From: JADLHS01 sp036274115
Lineage (GTDB): Bacteria > Verrucomicrobiota > Verrucomicrobiia > Limisphaerales > JADLHS01
NCBI GenBank assembly: GCA_036274115.1
Contig: DASUGI010000077.1
Location: 1-29,042 of the forward strand
Length of the DNA: 29,042 nt
Direction of reading: 5' to 3'
Part shown: positions 1 to 8,404 of the stretch, piece after piece
Layout: every line of letters begins with the position of its first letter
How positions within the stretch are numbered: position 1 is the first letter of the stretch
The notes under the pieces: model-generated
Told to the model about the DNA's origin: nothing
Databases searched by the model: none
Seen by the model: the letters and a program-made list of their open reading frames with translations, nothing else
Program-made: the position numbers and the translations under genes

Positions 1-138
1 GCCCAACGCAACTTGAAACCGCAGCGTTATGAATGGCGCGCCGACGGCAAAGCAATCCTGGAAAAGATTCGCCGAGCACGGGAGGCTCTGGCACAACACT
101 CGCGAATTACGAAAGACAATTCAGAGACACTACACTAG
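1..138 (+). mobile_element. 3' end of an IS630-like transposase gene (partial)
   Basis: The first frame is open from the window edge and encodes 45 residues ending in a TAG stop. The peptide has the pattern P-x-x-Y-E-W-x-A-D-G-x-x-I-L-x-K-I-x-R-A-R-E-A-L. This resembles the C-terminal tail of IS630-family DDE transposases, where a W-x-A-x-x-x-x-I-L-x-K segment precedes the stop. The 5' part lies outside the window, so neither the catalytic residues nor the left inverted repeat can be seen. The frame directly precedes, and overlaps in another frame, an open frame that becomes caspase-like a little downstream. That suggests the element inserted into or replaced the start of that gene. The family assignment rests on a short tail only. 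Confidence 0.45.
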
Positions 139-1247
139 GGAGAAAGCTTCATGCCGCGTCATTCTCTCATAAATTTTTCGCGGAATACTTGGCTTCAACC
201 AAGGGCACTACGATTCTGAGTTCGAGTGCTGCAGATGAAGAGTCCTACGAGAAGTCACCTGACCCGAAGCTCAGCTTGTTTACTTTTCACTTAATCCAAG
301 CGTTACGAGGCGCTCCAGAAGCCCTCGACGAACAGTTGCTTACGGTGCCGAAATTGTATGATTATGTCTCGACGCGCGTAAGGAGGGATAGCAAGTCATA
401 CCGGCGCAAACAAACTCCATCATTTAGCACGTCTGCCACGGGCATATTTGTGCTTGGCGATTTTAGGTTGCGAGAGGCTGGTAAGTCTTTGGCTGCTGAT
501 ACCTCAACGTTGACGCCAAATACTACTACGGCCGAACCACACGAAGCACCGAAGTCGGCGGTGGTCAGTGCTGCTGCGACGGCTCTTTCAAGCGACGTCC
601 TCACTTCTTTGAAAGAGGCTGCGTCACACGTCGCTCTCCAAGATCAGCAGTTACAGGCAAGGGCTTCTGCGCTTGAAGCAAGAAGACAAGAAGCGAAACT
701 AGGATTTGCGCGGCTCGCGGAAAACGTGGAGCGTTTGTGGGCTAAACTGCACTCCCAAGTTCCGCAAGTACACCGAGCATCGGGTAATGCCGTTGGGGTC
801 GTTCAGTTTCAGCTCGGAAATGGTTGGTTGGTGACAAACTTAAACGCCTCCAACTTCGTTGAAGCGGGTTACTTTCCCCTGTCTGGATGGGATGTAGTTG
901 CGAATTCTCAGATCATCGCTAACCAAACGCAGCCGAGTTATAGTTGGTCCTCATCTCTTTGGCTCCTTAAACGAAAGGGCGAATCCAATTACCGATGGTA
1001 TGAAGCGTCATATTGGCATGCGGTTGCCCGCGATTTCGAGCCGTATGCAGAATACCCTGGTGAAGACGCTGATTGCGCCGCTGCGAACGTGTTTGGTCGT
1101 GCAAATTTTGCCTTTGGGCCTTGCTTAATCGACGGCGAATGCGAGAACGAATTTCACGACCGTTGGATTTGGCTATTGTCAAAAGCGGCACAAGGGAAAC
1201 TAAGGCGACCAGCTCACATGCCGTTTGATTGGCCGCCTTCGCTCTAG
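33..1247 (+). CDS. Caspase-like (peptidase C14) protein, 5'-truncated at an IS junction
   Basis: The frame opens with an ATG inside the transposase tail, and its first ~45 codons look like transposon-derived sequence read in another frame. From about residue 45 it resembles the C-terminal half of a bacterial caspase/metacaspase domain: K-G-T-T-I-L-S-S-S-A-A-D-E-x-S-Y-E, then F-T-F-H-L-I-Q-A-L-R-G and a Q-T-P-S-F-S-T-S-A-T-G close near residue 135. The H and C catalytic dyad precedes this part in the family and is absent here, so the product should not be a protease. Residues ~185-240 are Ala/Glu/Gln/Leu-rich and probably coiled coil. A Trp/Tyr-rich C-terminal domain (245-404) was not recognised. 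Bacterial caspases often serve in defence or programmed cell death. It is most simply a pseudogene, although the long C-terminal part is intact. Confidence 0.6.
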   Translation: MARRRQSNPGKDSPSTGGSGTTLANYERQFRDTTLGRKLHAASFSHKFFAEYLASTKGTTILSSSAADEESYEKSPDPKLSLFTFHLIQALRGAPEALDEQLLTVPKLYDYVSTRVRRDSKSYRRKQTPSFSTSATGIFVLGDFRLREAGKSLAADTSTLTPNTTTAEPHEAPKSAVVSAAATALSSDVLTSLKEAASHVALQDQQLQARASALEARRQEAKLGFARLAENVERLWAKLHSQVPQVHRASGNAVGVVQFQLGNGWLVTNLNASNFVEAGYFPLSGWDVVANSQIIANQTQPSYSWSSSLWLLKRKGESNYRWYEASYWHAVARDFEPYAEYPGEDADCAAANVFGRANFAFGPCLIDGECENEFHDRWIWLLSKAAQGKLRRPAHMPFDWPPSL

Positions 1248-1948
1248 TGCGTCAATTCTGTGAACTTCGCAGCCGCGATTCGCATTTGTTCAGCGTCGCG
1301 AAAACCCTTCATTGTTCGATGTGCGGAAAAATGGTGACGGGCCGCCAATCGCACTCGATCAAAGATGAATTTGTCAGCTCGTCTTCGGAACGGTTCCCCT
1401 GAAAGTGGAAACTCTGTAGCAACGAAGTCTTTAATTCGCTTCTGCAGCTCGTCTTCGGATTCTCCCGGAACAAATGTCTGGTCACTTAGTGTCTCCGGTG
1501 GCGACGTTAGCGTAGCTGGACTCCCGTTCGCACTTTTCCCTTCCTCCGTTGTCTGAGTTGAAGCCATTGGTTTTTGCTTCGACCGAGTGACAAGGAATAT
1601 AGCAAGTGCAACTAGGACGAAACCGGCGACAACTGCTAACGCAACTGCGTTGCGCGTTTCGATTTGAAATCGGATTACACCGGCTGCTGCATCGGTGGCA
1701 GCAGCGCCATCGCTCCTCGTTTGGATTGGTTTCCAGTTGGCTTCTTTATCTTCGCGGAAGTCAAACTGCCATGTTTCGCCAGTGCGTTTGTTGATCTTTA
1801 TGGCAGTCACCTGGTTCAGTACTTGGATTGAGAAGTCTTCGCTCTTGCCCTGGGCCGCTGTATTGCGGTTCGCCATGAATCCAACGATAGCGCCGGCCAA
1901 GAAGCCGACTAGAATGCCAATAGTCAGTTTGAATTTCAGTAGGCCCAT
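1244..1948 (-). CDS. Hypothetical membrane protein with two TM segments
   Basis: This 234-residue protein is not recognised. An N-terminal hydrophobic segment (about residues 7-26, with G-I-L-V-G-F-L-A-G-A) is followed by a ~70-residue polar region that includes a W-Q-F-D-F-R strand. A second hydrophobic segment lies at about 99-120. The C-terminal ~115 residues start with a Ser/Thr/Pro-rich linker and end in an Arg/Ala-rich, probably helical part. With two membrane segments the middle loop is likely periplasmic and both ends cytoplasmic. The start is the first ATG before the first TM segment; no Shine-Dalgarno is visible. The stop overlaps the stop of the convergent caspase-like gene by a few bases. 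Confidence 0.6.
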   Translation of the reverse strand: MGLLKFKLTIGILVGFLAGAIVGFMANRNTAAQGKSEDFSIQVLNQVTAIKINKRTGETWQFDFREDKEANWKPIQTRSDGAAATDAAAGVIRFQIETRNAVALAVVAGFVLVALAIFLVTRSKQKPMASTQTTEEGKSANGSPATLTSPPETLSDQTFVPGESEDELQKRIKDFVATEFPLSGEPFRRRADKFIFDRVRLAARHHFSAHRTMKGFRDAEQMRIAAAKFTELTH

Positions 1949-2196
1949 AGCATTGGAGTTTTGGGGCTTTTCCAGCGTGCGCTTCTAACTCAGGGCGACA
2001 CTACGTTAGGGCGCTACAACCCGTCAACAACGGACGCGCGTTGTCTCGTGCTGTATTGCAAGCCGGTGATGGTTTTGCCGTGGGTAGCCGGGGAGCAGTC
2101 TAATGCCGAAGCTGGGGACTTTGACACGAATAACCGGATGGACACCCGGCGCTTTTGAATCAGTATGTGCGCCGCACCTCATCCGGACGGCGGTCA

Positions 2197-2370
2197 CGTA
2201 ACGCGGCCGTCTCGCCCCGTGAGATAAGTCCGCAGCGGCGCTAGACCATCCGGAGTAGAGCTATCTCACAGGGCGAGGCTGCGAGTGAAAGCACCGTCCC
2301 GGTGCGTGTTTATGTTTGCAACTGGCGGCGAGACGCCGCCGGAACTCGCAGGCGGGACGCCCGCGCTACG
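2197..2370. repeat. Palindromic repeat family 1, copy A (with nested element)
   Basis: The ends are inverted: CGTAACGCGGCCGTC at the left against GACGCCCGCGCTACG at the right. Inside are two short hairpins, GCACCG-TCC-CGGTGC and GGCGGCG-AGA-CGCCGCC. Relative to the short copies, this one carries an extra palindromic block of about 67 bp (2211-2277) with arms CTCGCCCCGTGAGATA and TATCTCACAGGGCGAG. Confidence 0.75.
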
Positions 2371-2379
2371 TCCATTTGG

Positions 2380-2484
2380 GCCGCGAAATACGCAAAATAC
2401 GCGAAAACCAGGCAGGCACATGAACACACAGCGTTGGTCCAACTTCGATTCCCTTTCGCGTCTTTTCGCGTGTTTCGCGGGTTG
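2380..2484. repeat. Palindromic repeat family 2, full copy
   Basis: The left arm CCGCGAAATACGCAAAATAC and the right arm TTTCGCGTGTTTCGCGG are near inverted complements around a ~60-base centre that includes CCAGGCAGGCACATGAACAC. Other copies lie near 3684 and 9900, with half copies near 2641, 8680 and 9695. Confidence 0.7.
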
Positions 2485-2640
2485 AACTTTCCAGGGCAGC
2501 GCGATGCCTAGCCTACGACGGCGCTCAGCAGAATGATGCTGGGCAGGATGATGGTTTTGAATTGTTCTGCCCTCAATCGTTCTGCTCTTCGGTGGATTGC
2601 AGATGCGGGACGCCTGTCCTGCGGTGAACGCCGCGCTCCG

Positions 2641-2716
2641 TCAGGAACGTGAACGCGGCATTTGTTCCCACTTGGTTCTCGTTCGCGTATTTCGCGTATT
2701 TCGCGGTTTTAACTGT
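2641..2716. repeat. Palindromic repeat family 2, right half only
   Basis: Contains the GTGAACGCGGCATTTGTTCC centre and the TTCGCGTATTTCGCGG right arm but lacks the CCGCGAAATACGCG left arm. It matches the half copy near 8680 closely. Confidence 0.6.
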
Positions 2717-2870
2717 CCCGTGCAAAGGAACGCGGGCTTTCGCCCGCTTAAGCATCCGAACGCAAGCTGGGGCTTCATTCTTCTTCCTCAATCGTGAACT
2801 CGTAAAAATCCGACCAGGCAATGAAATTCCTGTTCAGCACAAAGCCGGCACGCATTCGATAGTTGCCCGG

Positions 2871-3596
2871 TCACGGAATCCCCAGGTCTGAGCCGCCTAA
2901 AAGCATGCCGACGGCATCGCGATCCTTGGTGCGTCCCGGTGGCAATTTGATCATGTTTGCGTTTTTGTCTGGAGAACTCGACCACACGGGATAGGGCCGC
3001 GATGCAAAGACGAGAGTGTTGCTCGAATTATAGATTTCCCATTGCCACTGCCGCCACGACTCGCTAAGGCGGGTCTCAATATCAGTCTCAAATACGTCTT
3101 TGCCCGCGTTGGTGATGCTGATGGATGCCAGGTACGAGAGTTCCGGCGTGCGGCCTTCCGGGTCGCGCCAAATGCGTTCGATCGTGCAGATGATGTTCGT
3201 TTCCGTCCCCACGGCATTTGTCCTTGGCTCCTCAGGCCATGTCAAAAATGACTTCATCACTCCAAGGACCGTAAGATTCGTGTCGATCTCGATGGCGCCA
3301 ATCAGCGGAAGCTCATGCGGGGCGGTCGCGCCATAACGCCAGCGTCGCCACTCGCCTTCAGAAGAGTAGGCTTGTCCTTGAACCTTTACTTCCACTTCGT
3401 CAGGGTAACCGAGCCTGGTGAAGACGTTCGAGACCGAGTCGCCCCGCCTGATTTCCAACAGGCGCTTCCGAGCTTCAGAGACGGGAACGCTTTTCACGCC
3501 ATCATTGAAACTGAGCAGCACCGTCTCTTCGCCGCAAGCGGCGTGCGCGATTAACAACGCCAGGCTTGCAATCAATCTGAGCACCTTCGAGTTCAC
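2871..3596 (-). CDS. Secreted hypothetical protein with BamE/SmpA-like motif
   Basis: This 241-residue protein begins at a GTG placed directly before a signal sequence (V-N-S-K-V-L-R-L-I-A-S-L-A-L-L-I-A-H-A-A-C). A longer upstream ATG exists, but its extra codons are translated from a family 2 repeat, so the GTG is preferred. The AHAAC end may be a weak lipobox or a signal peptidase I site. Residues ~40-85 contain G-D-S-x-x-N-V-F-T-R-L-G-Y-P-D-E-V and W-R-R-W-R-Y-G. This is the strand-turn pattern of small SmpA/BamE-like outer-membrane-associated proteins, but the similarity is short. The rest is beta-rich and unrecognised. The downstream neighbour is a small repeat-flanked spacer. No operon partner is obvious. 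Confidence 0.65.
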   Translation of the reverse strand: MNSKVLRLIASLALLIAHAACGEETVLLSFNDGVKSVPVSEARKRLLEIRRGDSVSNVFTRLGYPDEVEVKVQGQAYSSEGEWRRWRYGATAPHELPLIGAIEIDTNLTVLGVMKSFLTWPEEPRTNAVGTETNIICTIERIWRDPEGRTPELSYLASISITNAGKDVFETDIETRLSESWRQWQWEIYNSSNTLVFASRPYPVWSSSPDKNANMIKLPPGRTKDRDAVGMLLGGSDLGIP

Positions 3597-3683
3597 GTGT
3601 GCCCATCCATAACACCGCGCTTTCTCAGAGGTTGCGAAAGGACTCCGCTTTGCCGCTGTGTTCGTCGTGGCGTACCGGGGAGC

Positions 3684-3777
3684 CTCGCGAATTACGCGAA
3701 ACCAGGCAGGCACGTGCACACAGCATTCGGTTCAATTTGATTCTCGTTTGCGTGTTTCGCGGTTTCAACTATCCCGC
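3684..3777. repeat. Palindromic repeat family 2, full copy
   Basis: The left arm CGCGAATTACGCGAAACCAG and the right arm GCGTGTTTCGCGGTTTCAAC flank a GCAGGCACGTGCACACAG centre. It sits just upstream of the chosen start of the preceding minus-strand gene. The AACTATCCCG tail and the following GGACAGGTCTTC recur near 9733-9756. Confidence 0.7.
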
Positions 3778-3819
3778 TTCGAGGACAGGTCTTCTCTCCA
3801 AATCCGCTCAAGCGGGAGC

Positions 3820-3857
3820 TTTTTCAAGTTAGAGACAGGCGCGACGCCCGTCCTACG
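3820..3857. repeat. Dispersed 37-bp repeat (with 9994-10030)
   Basis: TTTTCAAGTTAGAGAC followed by GGCGCGACGCCCGTCCT occurs here and at 9994-10030 with only two mismatches. Both copies lie shortly downstream of a family 2 repeat and just beyond the 3' end of a minus-strand secreted-protein gene. GGCGCGACGCC can form a small hairpin. Confidence 0.65.
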
Positions 3858-3880
3858 ACAATCGTTCTGCGGTTCTGCGT

Positions 3881-6800
3881 TCACGGATAGATCAATCGGA
3901 AGAAGACGCTGTCGTTCGCGGCATCCACGGGCATCGCGAATTGATTCGTCTCGGCTGTGCCGGGCAGGGTGATCCAGTTCGTTCCCAGGCCGGAGAGGAG
4001 CGTGTTGGTCTGCACCTGCAATGTCCAACCGGTATGGCCGGGCGGCCACGAGAGTTGAATTTGGTCGTTCGCCACGGCAAAGACAATGGGCGTGGGTGTC
4101 GTGGATACCGGGCGGGCGCTGGCCTGCGCCGAGTTGGGGCTCTCACCGTAGGCGTTCAGTGCGCTTACGACGAAGTGATAGATGGTTCCATTGGCGAGGC
4201 CAGTGTTGGTGAAGGTGGTGCTGCTGTTCGTGGCAATGGTGGTGTAACCGCTGCCGCTGACGGTGGAGCGTTTGAGGTGGTAACTCGTGGCGCCGGAGGA
4301 GGCGGCCCAATTCAAGGTCACGCGCCCGTCGCCGGGCACGGCGGTCAGGCTTTGGGGCGCGGGCGCGAGGAGCAGCGCCGCCACTTCGGTTTCACTGAGT
4401 ACGCGATCATACAGTCGCACATCGTCAATCGTGCCGTTGAGGTAGCCAAAGCCAACGCCGGTTTGAATGCTGCCGATACGCAAGCTCGGCGGGCCGGTTC
4501 GCGCACCGGTAGGACCAGTGCCGCTCGCGCTCAGGGCGCCATCCACGTAAACGTTCATCGCGCCGCTGGTATTGTCGCGTGTGGCGACGAGATGATGCCA
4601 GTTGCCGTCGTTGATGGTGACGGACGAACTGATGGTGGTATCGGGTGACCCGACGCCGAGAGCAAACCGGCCATTCAGCACCACCGCGCCCCAATCGGGC
4701 GCGCTACCATTGACTTCGCCATCCACCAGACCTTTGCCGGACCACCATTGGCCCGTGCCGCCGGTGTCGGTGGTGCGCACCCACATGGCCACCGTGAAGT
4801 CAGTGCTGATGGAGCGCGGAATCTCAACGTAACTGCTCGTTCCGTTGAGCTCGGCGCCTTGCGCGCCTTCGTTGCCGCTCGCGTAAGTGACGTTGTTCGC
4901 GGTGCCGTGGTTGGCGTTGCCGCTGGTGTCGAGAGCGTTGCCTTCAAATTGATAGCGCGCGACAAATTCGGGGATGGGCACGACGAGGCTGTTGATCCAT
5001 GCGGCAATAATCGCCACCGCGTCCTGGTCGATGGTGTTCTTCGCGAGGGGCGGCATTTTGGTCACACCGAGGCTGTTGTCTCGCAAGTAAAGCAGCGAGG
5101 CAGCGAGGTTGGTGGGGAACACAACCCGGGCGCCGGAGATTCCGAGATTGTTTAGGACTGGTCCGTTGATGAGGCCCTGATTTTCCAGCGGCGTGTCGAA
5201 TCGCGCATCGAAGAGGGCGTTAACGCCGCCATTGGGACGATGGCAATGCGAGCAATTCGCATCGAGATACGAACGCACGCGCAATTCCAGAGAGGCGTTG
5301 GTGTCGGTGACGGGAACAAGCTTCGCGTAAGTGGGAATGGCGGGCTCGTTGAGGGGCGAACTGAAGAGGCTGATGTGATCCAAGGCGCGAAGTTGGTTGT
5401 CGGTCACGCCAGTCTGCGGGTAGGCGAACTCGCCATTGAGCTGGCGCGTGTTGACGCCCAGCACGCCACCGGAAGGAATCGTGTGGCACACAATACAATC
5501 CTGCCGGCCGGGGTATGACCACACTTGCGTGCGCGTGCCGGTGGCGGTGGTGATGAGGATGTTCTCGTTTGTGAGTGTGGACACGAGGTCGGCATCGCTG
5601 TTGTCGGGTCGCCATTTGTAGGTCGCACCGTAAACGAGGCCATTCGTGTCGCGCACGAGCAGGCGGGTTTCGAGTCGGCGGTGCAACGTGGGATTGGTGT
5701 CGTTGGTGGAAAGCTCGAAGTGTTTTACGAACACGGTGCCGCTGGGAAACGTCCATCCGCCGGTCGAGGCGAACGTGACGAGCGTATTGGTGGGCACGGC
5801 CATCCAACGCGTCTTGTGCGCGGCATCGGACCAGAGTGGGGAGTTCACGGTGTACGGAATGAGGCCGGGATTCGGCGCCAGCGTGGCGAGATTCGTGAAG
5901 GCGCCGGTTTCGGAAAGCAATGTCGGCAAGGGGCGGCTGGCCACGGGCGCGCCCGGTGCGAGCTTGTAAATACGCCCGCCAATACTACTCATCTGGCACA
6001 TGTAGATTTCGTTGTTCACGTCGAGACCGAACGATGACAGGCCCGTGTAGTCCGAACCCGAGTTCGGGCCATCGCCTTTGGGCAACTGCGCGATGGCGAT
6101 CTTTGTGGCGGGAGTAGTGGATTCGTCCATGACCCAGATGACGCGCGAGACGTTGTCGCCAAAAATGTAGCGTCCGCCGAGTTGGGCGCTGAACTGGCTG
6201 CCGCGATAGACGTGGCCGCCGATGACCGCGACGCCTTCATTGCGTGGGTAATCCAGAATGGGTGGTTTGCTGACGCCAATGTAGTTCGCCGGCATGGAGC
6301 CGAGGAAACCTTCGCAATAGGACCATTGGAAATTCAGACCGCTCTCGCCGGGGTGCACGACCGTGATTTCTTCACGCGAACCCGCACCGACGTCGCCGAT
6401 GTAGATTTTGCCGGTCGGTGGATCAATCGTCATGCGGTGCGGACTGCGCAGCCCGAGTCCAAAAAATTCCTCCAGGACATCCGGTTGACCTACAAACGGG
6501 TTGTCGTTCGGGATGTAATAGTTGGCGGTGGTGCCGTTGACGGGCTGGCGGGGAATCGGATGGCTGATGGCGCCGCCACGCATGTCCACGTCAATGCGGA
6601 AGAGTCCGGCGAACAATTTGTTGTCGATGACCTGGGCCGGCGAGCGCTCGTCGTCGCCATCCACGTAGTAGAGGAAGCCGTCCACCGGATGGAAGAACAT
6701 GCCCCCGCCGTTGTGCCAGACGCTATCGCCGGTTTGATCCACGAACACGAGTTCGGACCCGAGCGGGAAAGCGCCACTGGTGAGCGTGAAGCGCGACAAG

Positions 6801-8386
6801 CGGTCATGATACTTTCCGACCACCATCTCCGTCGGCCGCGTGGTGGGACTGCCGACGACGGTGCCTGGTGTGACCCAGGTGTAATAAACAAACAGAAAGC
6901 CGTTGGTGGTGTAGCCGGGATGAAACGCGAGATTCAGCAGACCCGAATCATCCCAGCCCTGGCATTGGTTGCTGATGTCGAGCACGAGCCATTTTTGGGT
7001 CGTGTCCTCGTTGGTCGGGAAAAACCACACGCGTCCTTCGCGTTCCCAGACGCAATTCAGGTTGGTGCCGGGCACATGCGTGAATCCCAGCGCATTGGTG
7101 AAGACGAGATTGGGGAACGCCGGCACGACGCTCCAGTTCGGCGGGATGGCCGGGGCGGCCTCCGGCAGCACATTGTTGAGGAATGGACCGACGGGTGGGC
7201 GGGCTGCCAGGCCGAAGGCGCGCGCCTGAAAATTGATTTGGGAATTGGCCACAATGGTGTTCGGAGTCGAGGCGCGGTCACGAACATTGTTCACGGTCAA
7301 GGTATAAGTGTTTGAGAGGGTCAAAGGCGAAACGGTGAGAACGACCGTTTGCGGATTGAGCAGAGCGCCCGAGGAAACGGTGACACCGCCGCTCACGGTG
7401 TAATTCGTGGCGTTGGTTCCGGACGCGGCTTCAATCGGTTCGGAGAAACTCACGGCGATGTGAGTCAAATCCTGATTGATGGCAGAGACCAGAGTGGGGG
7501 GAGTGTTGTCTCCAATCACCGTCAGCGTGACCGGCGCACTCGTGACTGAACCGGACGGATTGGAGACGATGCAGCGGAAAACGCTCCCGTTGTCGGCGAG
7601 GGAACTGGTGTTGCTGAAGGTGAGCAGTGATTGCGTTGCGCCGGGCAGGTTGGTGTTGCTGCGCTGCCACTGATAGGTCATCGGAGACTGGTTCGTTGCG
7701 AGTAAAAAGAATTTCGCGTTCGCGCCTTCGGCCACGCTGGTGTTGGTCGGTTGGACGAAGAATCCGGGAGTCGAGTTGATGCCCGTGCAAGGGATCAAAT
7801 GAGTGCCGGCCGGGCTGCTGTCGGTCAAGGGCTCTTCAAAGCTGCCCGTCGGCAATTGCCAGCGTACCGCGAGGTTATCGCCCCCGTTGCCTTCCTGCAT
7901 AATCGCTTCGAGATAGTAACGGCGGCCCGCCTGCAAGGTGATGGGCGCGGACTTTTGATTCGGCTCCTTGGTCCATTGACGCGGGTCGGTCCATACTGCG
8001 ACGCCGGCAATGGAAAGTTTGTTTGCGGGGCTCTCGTCGGTACTCAGAAACAACTGGCTCGTGTCATCACTCGCGATCCAGAACGAGTAAGCCCCGTCAA
8101 CTGGCGGCACCACAAACGTGCGCACGCGCTGACCGTAATTACTCAGGAGATTTATTTCGGTTTCGAAGTCGGTAAAGATGCGCGTGTAGGCCGGGTCGGG
8201 ATTATCCGGCCAATTGGGGTTATAGGTGGTGTTGGTGAGGGCGGCAAGATTGTTTCCCAGGCTGGTGGTGAGACCGGTCCATAGTTCGCGGTAAACACCC
8301 TGGCCGGGTGTGTTGCTGGCAATGGAGACGACGAGACCAACCCAAAACAGGAGTTTGGCGCAGCGGGGAAAGATCAGGGTTTTCAC
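3881..8386 (-). CDS. Giant secreted PA14/Ig/GSDH/dihaem cytochrome/LamG/FnIII protein
   Basis: A 1501-residue exported protein. In order: signal peptide (1-30, ending ASNTPGQG); PA14-like carbohydrate-binding domain (~31-205, with GAYSFWIASDD); Ig-like domain (~208-295, with YQWQRSNTNLPGA); SbsA-type Ig domain (~297-388); six-bladed glucose/sorbosone dehydrogenase-like beta-propeller (~390-815, with NLAFHPGY, WHNGGGMFFHP, GLRSPHRMTIDP); a region like the SO2930/HNE_0200 dihaem cytochrome family (~815-1140) with two haem sites, CIVCH and CSHCH; LamG-like domain (~1141-1340, with SSYVEIP and GTIDDVRLYDRVLSE); FnIII domain and C-terminal beta domain (~1341-1501). It probably oxidises a sugar or other alcohol at the cell surface and passes electrons to the haems; the substrate is unknown. 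The start is a GTG immediately before the signal peptide, without a Shine-Dalgarno. It stands alone, with no partner gene. Confidence 0.9.
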   Translation of the reverse strand: MKTLIFPRCAKLLFWVGLVVSIASNTPGQGVYRELWTGLTTSLGNNLAALTNTTYNPNWPDNPDPAYTRIFTDFETEINLLSNYGQRVRTFVVPPVDGAYSFWIASDDTSQLFLSTDESPANKLSIAGVAVWTDPRQWTKEPNQKSAPITLQAGRRYYLEAIMQEGNGGDNLAVRWQLPTGSFEEPLTDSSPAGTHLIPCTGINSTPGFFVQPTNTSVAEGANAKFFLLATNQSPMTYQWQRSNTNLPGATQSLLTFSNTSSLADNGSVFRCIVSNPSGSVTSAPVTLTVIGDNTPPTLVSAINQDLTHIAVSFSEPIEAASGTNATNYTVSGGVTVSSGALLNPQTVVLTVSPLTLSNTYTLTVNNVRDRASTPNTIVANSQINFQARAFGLAARPPVGPFLNNVLPEAAPAIPPNWSVVPAFPNLVFTNALGFTHVPGTNLNCVWEREGRVWFFPTNEDTTQKWLVLDISNQCQGWDDSGLLNLAFHPGYTTNGFLFVYYTWVTPGTVVGSPTTRPTEMVVGKYHDRLSRFTLTSGAFPLGSELVFVDQTGDSVWHNGGGMFFHPVDGFLYYVDGDDERSPAQVIDNKLFAGLFRIDVDMRGGAISHPIPRQPVNGTTANYYIPNDNPFVGQPDVLEEFFGLGLRSPHRMTIDPPTGKIYIGDVGAGSREEITVVHPGESGLNFQWSYCEGFLGSMPANYIGVSKPPILDYPRNEGVAVIGGHVYRGSQFSAQLGGRYIFGDNVSRVIWVMDESTTPATKIAIAQLPKGDGPNSGSDYTGLSSFGLDVNNEIYMCQMSSIGGRIYKLAPGAPVASRPLPTLLSETGAFTNLATLAPNPGLIPYTVNSPLWSDAAHKTRWMAVPTNTLVTFASTGGWTFPSGTVFVKHFELSTNDTNPTLHRRLETRLLVRDTNGLVYGATYKWRPDNSDADLVSTLTNENILITTATGTRTQVWSYPGRQDCIVCHTIPSGGVLGVNTRQLNGEFAYPQTGVTDNQLRALDHISLFSSPLNEPAIPTYAKLVPVTDTNASLELRVRSYLDANCSHCHRPNGGVNALFDARFDTPLENQGLINGPVLNNLGISGARVVFPTNLAASLLYLRDNSLGVTKMPPLAKNTIDQDAVAIIAAWINSLVVPIPEFVARYQFEGNALDTSGNANHGTANNVTYASGNEGAQGAELNGTSSYVEIPRSISTDFTVAMWVRTTDTGGTGQWWSGKGLVDGEVNGSAPDWGAVVLNGRFALGVGSPDTTISSSVTINDGNWHHLVATRDNTSGAMNVYVDGALSASGTGPTGARTGPPSLRIGSIQTGVGFGYLNGTIDDVRLYDRVLSETEVAALLLAPAPQSLTAVPGDGRVTLNWAASSGATSYHLKRSTVSGSGYTTIATNSSTTFTNTGLANGTIYHFVVSALNAYGESPNSAQASARPVSTTPTPIVFAVANDQIQLSWPPGHTGWTLQVQTNTLLSGLGTNWITLPGTAETNQFAMPVDAANDSVFFRLIYP

Positions 8387-8404
8387 AGGCGCATCAACGT
8401 GAAT

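Larger units (their letters stand above)
1949..2870. other. Repeat-rich intergenic region without a supported gene
   Basis: About 920 bases contain only short, low-quality open frames whose peptides (VFRVFRGF-like strings, AKYAKYA on the other strand) are translations of dispersed DNA repeats. It holds one long GC-rich palindromic element, one complete and one half copy of the CGCGAAATACGCG-type element, and stretches related to the GGACGCC-GTCCTGCGG type. The first ~240 bases show fragments only. No tRNA-like fold or conserved protein was seen. Confidence 0.6.

Noticed and set aside
2285..2891. Several overlapping short open frames on both strands
   Set aside because: Their peptides are translations of repeat families 1 and 2 and recur wherever the repeats do; no conserved protein or ribosome binding site.
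3597..3719. N-terminal extension of the secreted hypothetical ending at 2871
   Set aside because: The added codons read through a family 2 repeat and place the signal peptide internally; the GTG at 3596 fits better.
3941..7790. Long plus-strand open frames opposite the giant secreted protein
   Set aside because: They are antisense shadows of high-GC coding sequence, Arg/Gly/Ala-rich with no domain, while the minus strand has clear domains throughout.
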